NCBI GenBank assembly: GCA_038373865.1
Contig: JAXGGA010002963.1
Span: 47,269-111,268 of the forward strand
Reading direction: 5' to 3'
From: Uloborus plumipes
Taxonomy: Eukaryota; Arthropoda; Arachnida; Araneae; Uloboridae
DNA length: 64,000 nt
Shown in pieces: positions 11,071-24,553 of the stretch. The notes under the pieces were generated by a model. The model ran no database searches, was not told the DNA's origin, and worked only from the letters and a program-made list of their open reading frames with translations. Each line of letters starts with the position of its first letter. The stretch's first letter is position 1. Both the position numbers and the translations under genes were made by a program.

Positions 11071-14000
11071 CTAAAAATAATGAAACTAACATTAGAGCCG
11101 GATAATTAAAATGAAAGCTCTGGATCCGATTGGATGAGGAGGGAGAACTATATCTCCCAGCAGTGGACTGTATATAGATGAGTCGCAGTTCCAGCAAACA
11201 TATTTTTTGCTCTTCACACATTAAGATACAATACCGTAAAATGGGGTGTATAGGAACAGCGGGGTCAATCGGAACAAAACTTCCCGACCGTACAAAGAAA
11301 TTCTTCATAAATATACTATTGAGTATTTTTCGCCATGAATTTTTTTTTAGAAAGGTAAGATCATAGGAAGTAGGAAAAAATTACTTTTGTCAATCTGGCA
11401 ACGCTAATGGCTTCTAAAGAGGGCTGCACGTTGAATGCTAGAAAACATCACATTTTCATAGACTGCAAAACTTCATATGCAAGAACAAACCTTCTTATAT
11501 TTAAAAACTATGAGTGGTATGTTTCAATTATACATGTATCTGAACAACAGAATACCACATTAGAATTTACATTTTTTATAAATTGTGTCATAAAAGTGAA
11601 GAATTCTGAAAAATGCCATAGGAAAAAAATTTGCGGGGTGAATCGGAACACTTAGTTCTGTTGTTCCAATTCAAACTTATTTGAAGGAAACTGCTTGAAA
11701 AATCAAGATTCTAACCCTAATTCTTCTAATCAAGACAAGGACAAGGATTTATTACTGTTTATCCCTTCTCGTGAGCAACTAGATCTTAGAATGACAAAAG
11801 TTGCAGATTTCAAAAGATTTTTTCTCCAGGAGACTTCTTTTTACTTAAAATAAAAGGGGGAAAGTCACATAGACTTTATGTAGTAAACGTCCAGCACACA
11901 GACAGTGATGAATAAGCGAAAATATCTTTCAGGACAATCCCCGAAACCCAGAAATTTCAAAAAACTAAAGAAAAGGTAGAGTTCATCCCAGGAGATGTTA
12001 TGAAAAAACTTAAGCCAAATCACAATTGCAAGTTTTAAGGACAAGTACATATTTGTGGACGATATGAGGGACTTCCATTCATGTTAAATCTTTGTATTTC
12101 AATTCAAAAGTATTTCTTAAAATTACTTTTCATTTTTCATAAGTTCAAAATTATTTTGAATTTTCACAAATTATAAACGTTTACTGGTACTGAAATTATA
12201 CATTTATTTGACAGTAATTATCTGTTCTTATTCTCCCCCATCAATATAACTCATGTTTGTGAGACCTATTACAGATTAAATTGAAAAAAATAAAAATTTT
12301 AACAAGTGTTCCGATTGACCCCTATCAGCGGGGTGATTCGGAACACCCATAATTTGCTATATATTTTAATAGTAATTGTTCAAAATCTTTTGTCTTTGCT
12401 TGGAATATCAAAAGTAAAGCAAGACCGAAGTTTTTATCCAAAAAATAAAATTAAAAAAAAATCTTTTAACTGCTTTTTTTACAATCAAAGCTGAAAAGTG
12501 TTCCGATTAACCCCATTTTACGGTACTGCATGGAAAGAGAGAGACAGAGAGCCCTATGGCTTTCTTTGTTGGGATATCCAAGGCGACTGGTGAGGGAAGG
12601 TAAGCAACCTGATCCCCGCACCGAGAGAGGGGTAGGTGTCACTTGGCGAAGCCAAGTCCCCATACTGGCGACTTATCGCTCTCATACGCAAGCAAGGCGA
12701 GAACAAGCTCTAAAAATTTAAACTTCATGGACATAAATATCTACTTTACTACTACGCTTTATGATGTATGAGTATGAATACACAATGACAAAAAAGGGTT
12801 TCAGTTAATAATACTAGGTCTGTGTTTGCCACAGCATTGCCAGTGTTGAAAAGTTTAAAAGTCACCACCTTCCAGTAGATTTTTAAATCAATCACCGCAT
12901 GGTTTTTATTATGAAGTTAAAACGAAACAAAGTAAAAGTATAAATAATTCCTAACACAGAGCTAGCTGTCTGTGGCAAAAACTGAATGTAGTCGATGTGG
13001 CTGTTGGTGCAGATATAGAGAAAAGATAGGTATATGTCGCTATGCACGATAACTATAATTAGCAAACTATAAAAGTATACTTAAAAGTTTTAGCGAAACG
13101 ATTTCAGCGCTTTATGCATTTCATTACAATAGGTCCAAAAATGTTCTTTTTTTCGTTTTCCAAAAAAAAAAAAAATAGAACAAGACCAGCAGAATCTAAA
13201 ATTATCCATCAATGCACGATAAAGAAGAGTTAGAAAGTATTAAAAAAATTTATTTTTCAAGTAATGTGGATTTTTGTAATTTTACCCCTAGTGTTGAAAA
13301 AAAGCAGTAAAGAACTGAGAATGGAGGGGGGGGATGGGATATACATACAGTTGCCACCTCGTTTGTTTCTTCATTTATTTATTTTACTGTTGACTTATTT
13401 AATCGTATTTCGCAACACTCCTCCCTCCCTAAAAATGTTTACTTTTCTGTATTTGACTTAGACAAGTTCAAAAACATGTGCCCTGTACAGTCATAAGAAA
13501 TATTTATGCTTAGAAACAACTTACCGTGCTTGCAAATGGTCTCTATGGCATGGCGAACTCGATTCTGTTAAAAAGCAGTAAAAAATGTCAAAAAGGGAAC
13601 AATCAAAATAGTTAAGCAGATTAAGTAAACTGTTAAAAATTGATATTGAAGCCTTTAACTGAATGCAATTCGTAATTATTTTGTTCCTGAGATAAACAGT
13701 TCCCATAGAATTATTGCTTATTTAAGGGGTATTCTCGAGCACGACTAGATTATCAATACTTTATAGAATGAAGGGGTGAGTAAGTAAAGTTTACGATAAT
13801 TACCTGATGTTTACGAGCTGTTTTAATGTCGCCTTTCTTGTAAGCTTCAATAATGGGCAAGGAAATGGGTGCCATGAAGTTATAAGAGGCTCCAATCCCA
13901 GCTGAAACGCCACAAGTCATGCAAGGAAGCAAAACCTGAAAAGAAATTATCATTTAGCAAACTTTTAATTAGATTTAAATCCTATATTTAGATTAAAGTG

Positions 14001-17000
14001 GGGAACTCAGTTATCTATTTACAAGTAAGTTTGATTTTATATTAGTGAATATTTTAGTGTTGCAAACTAGTAGTTAATTAAATACAAGTAATTGTTGAAT
14101 TTATTAACGGGTGTTTGAAAAATATTTCAGTTTGCATGTTGCTAAATCAACCCATTAATGCCTAGCTTCCCTTTTTAGGGACGATCCAACATAGGGTCTG
14201 AATTTCCCCAAAATGAACATTTCAGCCAAAAAATAGTGTTCAATTAGTACCTTGGTATTGTTTCAATTCGTTATCAACAGATTGCAGCACGTAACCATTG
14301 TTAAGTGTGTTCTGTAGCAGTTTTAATAAGATCTTTATCAAAAATGACATCGTTCACAATCTCAAGAAAAAAAGCTGAGTTTTCCAAGTTATTCCCAGCT
14401 TTCCAGTTTATGTTAAGTACTGATTTTATTTCTTCTTATAAAATGTCTTTTTGAATATTACATCGTAGGCAGAAAAAAAATTTAGAAAAAAAGTATGCAC
14501 CCTCTGGGGTCTATCGTAACTTTTAAGGGACGATTTTTCTTTCCTTTATAAAAATTATTTTTTACGTAATATTTTTTTAATTATTTTTCCTGTCCATTAA
14601 ACATTGTTTGTAACCAGTATACAAAACATCTTTGGAAAGAAAAAATGTCAGGCATTAAGGGGTTAAGACTCCAATTGAAAATTTCGTGTATTAGATCTAT
14701 CAAAAAGCAACATAAACCAACCAATTTACTGTGTCAATAAATGTAGTCTGAAACACTCACAATTATGTTTCCAATTCTTACTATTTTTTTTTATTATGAA
14801 TGCTGCTACCAAACTAATACGACATCAGTGTAACATTCAAAAAATACAGCATTCTTTATGCTGACACTTCCGAACATTTTTTATGCTCAGAACATTTTGA
14901 AAGACTAATAGCTTGAGATAATAACCAAAAGCTTGATCAAACATTTCAAGACTAAAAACGTGACTTTCTTTGTACACTCTTGACATAAATGATCTAATAT
15001 TATTCGGGGGCGTTCTTTGCTTAACACACAGCGTAAGTTATAAGACTAATAGCAGTAATGAAAGCATAATTACGACGTAGATAGAAGTCGTTTTCACTGC
15101 TTTTGATAATAAGGAAGACACACTTTAGGATGGCACTGTTGCCATTTTTCTTCACTCTTTTATCGATAGTTTTTTTTTAATTTATTTATAAATTCCATTG
15201 TTGTTAAAAAAATGTGATTAATGGAAGCAGTTGAAATATCCCAAGCGTTGGACCATGAATTGAATATCAAAAGCACAAGAATGGAAATTATTTCACAAAA
15301 CAGGAGATAAAATCTCTGCCTCTTCCCTCAATGTTTAATTTGTTAAATAAATATTTCATATTATTTAACAAATTAAACATTGAGGGAAAAGTCTGATTTA
15401 ATTGTTAAATAAATATTTCATTAGTATTAAAACAATTATTAATTTATTGAATAAATTGTTGCTTTTTTTCAAATAAAAAGCTTTCAATTTTTTTTTTTTT
15501 TTTCAAATAACAGAATACATTTAAAGTTAGTAAGGGAAAACTACTATCGGATGTCTCTTCATCCATTACATCACTGCTTTTACATTTAGAAAAGGTGTTC
15601 CTTGTAATTCCAAAATACGTGTATGCGGCTTTTCTGCTTACTTGAGCAGTAACACGTCATTTTATTTATTTATTTATTTTTTTTCATTTAATTCTTATTA
15701 AACTCCTTATGGAAGATTTCCTATACATGTATCTGAATTGATCGTTTTAACACTGTTGAATTACTTTCAATAGAAAAGCTCCTATATCTACAGCAAATTT
15801 AGCAAGCGCGATATTCTTTTTGACTCTTAATGAGATTGAAATTTTTGCTCTTAGTAAGTTATTCCAGATAAAATACCTTTGACTTTAACATATCACAGTA
15901 ACGAAATTCTATTTCAAATCAAAACATTTTTATTCTTTTGACAATACGAAATTGACTTCAAAATGAATGCAATTTTTTTTTATTTCGATCGTCTGAGATT
16001 TTTAGGTGTGAAATGGAACAATAACTTACCCTTACACTGACCACTAATCAGAATACTTTTTCTCACCAAAGCGAATTTTACGCCATATTTTACCAGACAA
16101 TCCATACCACAAATCTTAAGAAGAAATTGATAGTAACTCCCAAAACAAAACACTTTTCCTTTTCTATTTCTTACTAGCTTCAGTGGATTTATTTATTTTT
16201 TGGAAGCCTTAGTGACTTATTTTGTCCTTTGAGATGAAGGTTTTCTTCTTTCGAATCACATTGCTGCGTACAAGAAGATAAACTAATAACATTACGGTTT
16301 ATCGATTATAACATCTCTAAATCGAAAGGATAAAAAATACTAACTTTATATTTAAAATTCATATAATCCCATAAAAATTTTCCCCTACCCCGCAATGAAA
16401 AAGAAATATTTATTTTTAAGTTTGTATTTATTTATTTATTTAAATTTTCACGTTTAAAAAAAACTGGCATTAGCTGAAATTGAAAAATATGTCACATAAT
16501 TTCTGAAACAAATTTTGAAATTCAATCAGAATTCGAAAATTCAGCATCATATCCATTTTAATTTTAGAAAACATCTTATTACACTACTCTGCCGTGGGCA
16601 GGTAAAGGGCAGTAACTGCAAATTTTTCGATTTTCATTTTTTTGCATTTTTGAAATCTATGTTACATTAGTTTTATGGTACAAGCATCTTTTTTTGGTTT
16701 CCGATGAAAAAAAACTGTTTTTTAACCAATGGTAATTAGCAGTAACTGCATTTTTCGTTGCTGTGGGCAGGTAAATGGCAGTATCTGCATGTCTGCAGGA
16801 TGAACATAATATGAATCGCTGTGCAAAACTTGCATCAAGCCGCAAAAACCGTTTTCCTTTATACGTAAACTAAGCGAAAGTAGGGGTGCCCTAATGGGAG
16901 GTCACGGGAGGTCATTGGTTGCACTTGAATGTTCCCAAGGGGGTGTTTTATTCCTTTTGGGGGTGAATCAGTGTTAATATCAATGCAAACTTAAGTGATA

Positions 17001-20000
17001 TAAATTGGCGTTACCACTTGGCGATATATCGCCAAGCTTTTGGTCGCCAAGTGCTTGTCGCCAACTTGGTGAAATATCGCCAAATTGGCGACAAATTTGG
17101 CGAAAAAAAATATTTTATGAGTTTGGGTTCAATTTAGCGCTATTGGCGGTATTTTGCGAAAAATCCACTGAATGATGCTAAAATCGGCGATATTTAGAAA
17201 ATGAATTGTTGTAAATCATTTTTTGCTTTGTTTCGTGGTACATTTGGGAGGTAAATGTTTGAATTGTTATCTTGCTCATTCCAAGCATTATTTTAACACT
17301 TAAGGCATCTACTAAAAAATTCACACGTAAAAGGAAGTAGTGTGGGGTCCATACCAGATTTTTTTCTTTCAAATAAAGTTTCTCTCCACTGGCAGACAAT
17401 ATTTTTCACGATTTCAAAGATACACAAGCCAAACTTGGCAGACGACAAACAAAAATGCAGCAATGAAATGATTTTATTTACATTGTTTTGTTTTCGTTTA
17501 ATTACAGTTGCTTTCATACTAACAGACGATAGTTTTTGTAGTTTAATCCCTAGCTGTTGCATTTTTAATAGTAATATGAAAAAAATCGTCAGCACAATAA
17601 CCATTTCAAGTGTTCTTTTTCTCAAAGTGATTTCTTGTTATGATGCATAGTACAAAGCATTAACTGATTTGTAGTAATTTTAAAACATATGGTGTGCACG
17701 CCACACTACTTCCTTTTACGTTTGAATTCCATAACAAATGCCTCAAGTGTTAAAATAGTGCATTAGATTGAGCAAGATAACAATTCAAACATTTACACCC
17801 CCAGTTTGTCACGAATCAATGCAAAATAATGTTTTACAATGATTTATTTTCTAAATATCGCCGATTTTAACATGATTCAGTGAATTTTTCGCAAAATGTG
17901 CCCAATAGCGCCAAATTGAATCCAAATTTTTAAAAAAATCATTTTTTCGCCAAATTTGTCGCCAACTTGGCGGCAAACACTTGGCGACCAAAAGTTTGGT
18001 GATATATCGCCAAGTGGTTGCACCAAATCATATCACTTAATCTGCATTGAAATTAACATTGATTTACCCGACAAAGGGGTAAAAGACCCCCTTGGGAACA
18101 TTCGAATGCAACCACAAGGGGAGGTGCACAACGACCACCCTCCGAGGAGCCTACGTACCAAACTAAAAGCTTCTACGGCATATAGTTTTTGAGTTATGCG
18201 ACATACATACATACATACATATGCACATACATACAAACATACATACATACGCACATGCATACGTACATACAGACGTCACGAGAAAACTCGTCGTAATTAA
18301 CTGGGGCATGGTCGAAAAGGATATCTCGGCTGTTTATATGTTAGTAGGTACATATGCATGTGCTGATAAGTCGAAAAAACTACTCAATATTCATTCGGGG
18401 GTGAGCAAAATCAAAGTTTAGACCGAATTTTGAGTGAAATTTTCTTTGATCACAATACTTCCTTTACTAAGTAAAATGAAGTAAAAATGGCTGAAGAATC
18501 ATCAAGTTTTGCTTCATATTTTGCATAATACAATACAGTTCATTATATTTTTAATTATATTTCGCGTTCGTTTATATTAAATCTATATCAAGTGGATACA
18601 CGGTATTTATGTATATTTTTAAATAAAACATATCATTCACAATGCAATAATATATTTCGTAATAGCATATCTACTCCGCATGTTGTCGAATATGAAAAAA
18701 ATTGGACATTTAGTAGCATACTGTGCAGTTACTGCCGACTGCCAGTCAATTCCGCATGACAATTAGAGTGAAAAAGGCAGGTAAACGGCAGTATCTGCTT
18801 TACCTCTCTCTGCGCTTGCAAAATCAAAATTCAATCGATTACCCAAAACATATATCGGTATAAACATATAGTATCGCCTATGTTCGAAGTTCAATGTTTT
18901 ATTGATCTTTGTGGGAAATCAAAAACGCGTTTCTTCAATTATCTCGAAAACTGATTTTTGCAGATACTGCCATTTACCTGCCCACGGCAGTACTGCGAGA
19001 TCATAAAATTGCATCACTCGTGTCCAAAACAAATCTCCACACGAATATATCGCCGCACGGATGATTTACAAGTGATGAGTAGGTGAGGTATAGTCACACT
19101 TCAAATCTACGCGAATTAGAACTTATGCTATAATTGTGCGCTAAGTAGTGTCAATGCTATCAAAAGACAGGTGCACTATAAAGATTATACCAGGTCATTC
19201 CAACCATTATTAGTTAGCAATTTGTTTATACAAAGATAGTTTGTCGAGGTTAAGCGAAGGAAGATCAGGTTTTAGTATTTTGTAATCAACAGGTAAATGC
19301 TGTAAATCAAAGAGACACATGTAAAAATGTATGTTTCACTTTGAATTTAAAACAACATCTATATTTATTTTAAACTTTTGCAATGTTGTCACACTATGTG
19401 TATGTATTTCACTCCATGGGATAGAGTAGTGGCAAACAATTTAAAAATAAAGTTAAACACAGTTAATTATTTCCTCTTAAAATTACGAGAAATAGCGATG
19501 GCATAGCGATGTGCATATCGGTTGAGTGGAAAAAGTAGTAGCAGACGCGATACCGTACTTATCGTTGCAGCACTACCCATAGATTTTCGACTTTGTTGTG
19601 TCGTTAAGTGGAAAATCGCTCCAAGGATGCAAAACCATCTGACGAAACTTTGCCCAACTATCAACTGAAGGGCTTGGAGGATGAAGTGGCTATGTTACGT
19701 TTTAAAAAATGAACACTCTGGACGATGGTAAGCAATAACACAAGTAAGCAAATAAAACTTGGAACATCACAAAGTAAATGTCATTAGACCAATTTCATAC
19801 GCACACTAACGACAAAACCAGAAAAGAAAAAAGCTGCAACAACTGCAACAATAAAACTTAGAACCTTAATTACTCGCAATTTCTGTTTTGTCACATAACC
19901 CCATCATCTCCCAAGCTCTTCTACTATATACAACGCTCATGAAATTTTGTGTTTTAAGAACTTGTTTAAGAACTTATGAACATGGTAGTTGGATGGCATT

Positions 20001-23000
20001 ATGCAATAAAATATTTTTGGAAAAAAAAATTGAACCGACTTCGGAACTTCACTCGGCAAGTGCTCTAAAAAGTAAAAAATAATTTTATTCTTTGAACACC
20101 ATCGACACTACATTTAAACATAAGTTTTGAAGTCGGTGCAAAAACACTATATAGAATCATACGAAACTATAATTTAACTATATATATAAATTGCAATGAA
20201 TCCAGGTTCTTTAATCGCATTCGCATACACTACATTGACAACCACATATTTATGCAACGGTACAAATATTCAGCTCTTAATTTTCAATGGTTTCTCTGAA
20301 AAATGTTGGCAAAATGTAGATAAACATCATTTCACCTATAGTTTTTGCACCGACTTCAAAACTTATGTTTAAATGTAGTGTCGATGGTGTTCAAAGAATA
20401 AAATTATTTTTTACTTTTTAGAGCACTTGCCGAGTGAAGTTCCGAAGTCGGTTCAATTTTTTTTCCAAAAATATTTTATTTTATTTTTTTTAGTGTAAAT
20501 GTCCATATGAAATAAGGTAATGTTTCCATTACAAAACTTCACCTAATTTTCTTAAGCAAATGCTTTATAAAATAAACTATGTAAGGAAAAAAAAGAAAGA
20601 AAGTATCAACCCGTCTAAAATTTTAAACGATTGACACTAAAAAATAATCCTTGTTATTCTCTGGTATTTATTTGTGTACTAGTTTAATCAAAGGCTAAAT
20701 ATTAACGGCTTTTCAACTTATTTATATTTCAAAACAACACTAGATGCTGGCGGTTCATAAAATTTTACGACGTATTACGTACGTGGCACGCTAATGAATT
20801 TCATGTTTGCTTCAGTTAAGCCTTCATTCAAAATTTTCATTATGTTAACTGCTTCATATCAATCACGTTTTGTAACAATGTATTTCATATTTAATCATTT
20901 AGGACAAATCGCTTTAAATTTGAGCAAAAATTTGGAGATTTTCCTCACTTTCTTCAGAATTCCTTTATCAAAACTTATGTAAATTAAGACTAATAAAACC
21001 TGAAATATTACGAATCAATTAGTACCTGGTACGACTTTCAGTTCGTTGGAGTTAAGGAGAAAAAAGCAGGACATAGAAAGCTACTCGGTTTAAAATTTTC
21101 AAAAAGACCATAGAAATGAATTTCATTATGCAATCCAGAGAAGCCTGGCGTTCAAAATGGTCATTATTACGATTACTGTAATCCCAATTTCTTTTTCGAA
21201 AGATTTCTGCTGGTTCCCGTTATAGAACCCGGACCACGAGAAGATAGGACCAATCGGAAAGAAAGACCTTTCTAACAAAAAAAGAATTTTTGAAATCGGC
21301 CCTGGCATCTTCGAGTAATCTTGTAACATAACGAAAAAAAAAAATTCTCCGACGAATTGTATAACCTCCTCCTTTGTTGAAGTCGGTTAAAAAGGAGTTA
21401 ACCCACAAAACATAAAAAAATGAGTTATCCAACTCTGATGGTAAAATATGTTGCTTTCTACATTAAGCAAAAATGATTTAAGTCCTATCAGCGTTTCACG
21501 ATAACATATCATTGGTATATTGATATAGAGCTCATGATTTTTGCCAGAGTTTGTTGACTTTAAAGCCCGTTATCTCAAAATCAGGTTTTTGTGGGTTAAC
21601 TCCTTTTTGCATAATGCCATCCAGTTTACAAAAATTATACTTGTGCCTTTCAGTTGCTCATCCTTATAAGTCAGTCACAATTGGTTTAAATTATCAGTAT
21701 AGGTTTTAGAATAAAATATATAAATCTTACTTCATCGAACCCAGAAAGGAGTTTGAAAGGAGCTCCTGGTAAATCGTGGCATTTCAGCAGATCTCGCACA
21801 TCAACGGACGTGAACTTGGCCCCGCAAAAGTTGGGAATCGCTTTCCTGGCTTTTGGCATGAAGTCTCCCAATGCGACTACAAAAGAAATCATTAGGATAC
21901 TTGATTACTGTAAAAAATGAATGTTGTTTTTGTAGTATAATATAGCTACTTTTATGGTAATAAACTGTAAAATTGCTAATTTTACAGTTTATTACCGTGC
22001 ATTTTACAGTTTTAAACTGGAACTTCTATATATTATACTGTAGTTTTCACCAGGGCTGCGGAGTCGGAGGAAAAATGGTCGACTCCGACTCCGACTCCGA
22101 CTCCGGGATTTTAAAACTTTCGACTCCGACTCCCGACTCCTGCTTTTTTTATTATTTATTTTTTTTTACCCAAATGTGAAGAGGGAAACACCCAAAACAA
22201 AGGTTGAAATGTTAAGTCAATTTTTAAAAGTTTCATTTTTATTCATGGTCGTAGCCAGGACTCACTTTAGGGAGGGGGGGGGTAGCAAGCTGGGGTATCC
22301 CAGTTGGAGGTCATGGAAGGTCATTGTGACCTCTCAAACAGTTCGATTTTCTCAAGAATTCTCGCAAGTAATTTCACCACATTTACCACAATTCTCGGAG
22401 GTCACTGTGACCTCCCAAAAAGTTCATTTTCTCCAGAGCAAAAGACAAGTACCGCTCTTTTCATTTGACTCCGTACAAAACTAATCCTTTTCTTGTTAAA
22501 TTGCCAGACTTTATTTTAACACATTGCATTTTTGCTGCAAATATTTTTTATTCACTTGCATAAGCCCAAACATAGCAATTCGTTTCACAAAGCAGACCTG
22601 CCATTTTGAAGCCCTTTTTATTGATCCTAGATGCTTAGGATTTGGATATTGGACGCTGAAAATTTGTATCTGTTAGTTTCAAAGATATGTTTTCACCTCC
22701 ATAAAATTTCATCCAAATCGGAGGTGGTCGGAGTCGGAGTCGGAGTCGACATGTTTTTCAGCGACTCCGACTCCGACTCCTTTGGTCCAAAATCAGTCCG
22801 ACTCCGACTCTTCGACTCCGACTCCGACTCCGACTCCGCAGCCCTGGTTTTCACAGTATAATGCAGCTAAATTTTATGGCAATAAACTATAAAATTTCTA
22901 ACTTCACAGTAAGAAACTTTAAAATTGCTAGTTTTAAAGTTTATTACTCTGACGTGCTAAGCGCAAAAGTCGTATCTGCACTTTTTGACAAAATTGAGTT

Positions 23001-24517
23001 ACGGTCACCATGTGATTCTTTGTCGCATATTTCACCTAAATACTAAGTTTTGTGGTCATTTGTCCATGGGAAATATTTAAAATATTATAATATTAAAAAT
23101 TATTTGAAAAAAAATTCATCTGAATCTAATACATGGAGAAGCAAAACTTTAAACGGCAATTTCTCCTTTTGAAGTCGTCTGCAGATACGACTTTTGCACT
23201 TAGCACGGTAGTAACTGTGCATTTAACAGTTTTAAATTGGAACTTCGGCTTCCAAAAATTATGCTGTAAAAACAGCAATTCATTTTTTTGCAGTGATGAT
23301 GTACGATGAACAGCAAAATGTAACTAAGCGATTCAGATGTTCTCATTATACATGAAAAATAATTGGAAATAAAAAAGTTCCTATTCACAGATAACTATTT
23401 GCATGATTAAAAAAAAATCAAGTATTTTAAGAAAATATCTCTACACTGACATGATAGTTTGATTGTCGTCAAGAAAGGACTTACATTGGTCCATTTTATG
23501 CTTCAAGCTAAAATTAAGCATGTCATAAATCTTCTTCAGTATTTCAAAAAAATCTTTTTTTTTTTTTTTTGGAAAAGAGAGGTTGAAAATTACTACTGTA
23601 GAAAAATACTGCTAGGTAGACAAATATAAAACTGACGAGTATTAATACAGTTTTTAAATCAACGTTGGCGCATTTTTATCTGAAAAAAAACTTTATTCAC
23701 ATATTCAGGAATATATCAAAAAACAAATCGCTTACGAAAAAACTTATGCATGCAAAAAACATATGTAAACTTACAGGCTGTGTCGAGATTTAAAGGGTTA
23801 AGTTCAGGGACGTCATTTCAATTTTTCCAGGGGGGGGGGGCAAAGGGTGAAAACACAATGCAATTTCATCGGAAAACATCAAAAGCCACGTCCACTTATA
23901 TGTAAATACATTGATTTCTCAAAGTCAGGGGGGGCAATTGACCCCCCCCCTGCTTTCCCCCTAAATGACGGGCCTGGTTAAGTTTGACTACCATAGGAAA
24001 GAAATACATTGATTAATATACAAGCTTAATGAAAATTAAAACTAAATATTTATGACTTAATGGAGCAAGTCCAAAACATAACGATTCGTTAAATTATAGA
24101 TCCTGGGCACAATAGTTATAATTTTTTCTATCATAAAAAATATTGCAAATTTATTAACTTAGCGAATTCATAAGAACAACAAAATTTATTAATACGGATT
24201 TTTGAAAAACATATTGCTAAACCAGTGCTTGGAAAAACTACATTTATTTTGTAGCGAACTACAACTACAACTACTTTGCTATAAATGTAGTTAACTACAA
24301 CTACAACTACTTGTTTTTAAATGTAGCGACTACAAACTACTTTTAAATTGTAGTCGCTACTTCGCTACTTTTTAAAGCATTTTTAAAAAAGCATACACCG
24401 TTTGCGGACTGATTAAAAAATTCGCAAAGTGGTTTACATTAATATATTAACTCATTTGAATATGGAATAGATATGGGAATTGTTTTTGAATTTATTTGTT
24501 ACTTTTCCTTTTTGTTC

Positions 24518-24553
<36 letters not shown>

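Larger units (their letters stand above)
16589..18990. mobile_element. 2.4 kb TIR element with 4-bp TSD, iterated GGCAGTATCTGC motif
   Basis: Inverted ends CTGCCGTGGGCAGGTAAA with near-perfect complement, flanked by TACT on both sides. The end motif GGCAGGTAAAYGGCAGTATC recurs near 16764-16790 and 18776-18802. An inverted pair of CGCCAA-rich repeats and a TACA-rich tract are nested inside. No transposase frame. The short TSD and CTGCCGTG ends do not fit a family I can name. Confidence 0.72.
21907..23295. mobile_element. CAYTGYAAAAAATGAA-family element, interrupted copy
   Basis: Ends and ACAGTTT/TAATAAACTGTAAAA filler match whole copies at 38942-39421 and 39591-39930. It is split by a hAT-like element (22051-22846) and a short TIR element (22954-23206). 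The interior repeats TTTACAGT and its complement many times. Confidence 0.65.

Noticed and set aside
13753..13953. 66-residue minus-strand frame as a stand-alone small protein
   Set aside because: It is an NPL exon plus intron read-through on both sides.
18033..18421. Open frames over the ACAT tract
   Set aside because: Low-complexity Tyr-Val-Cys or His-Thr strings from tetranucleotide repeats.
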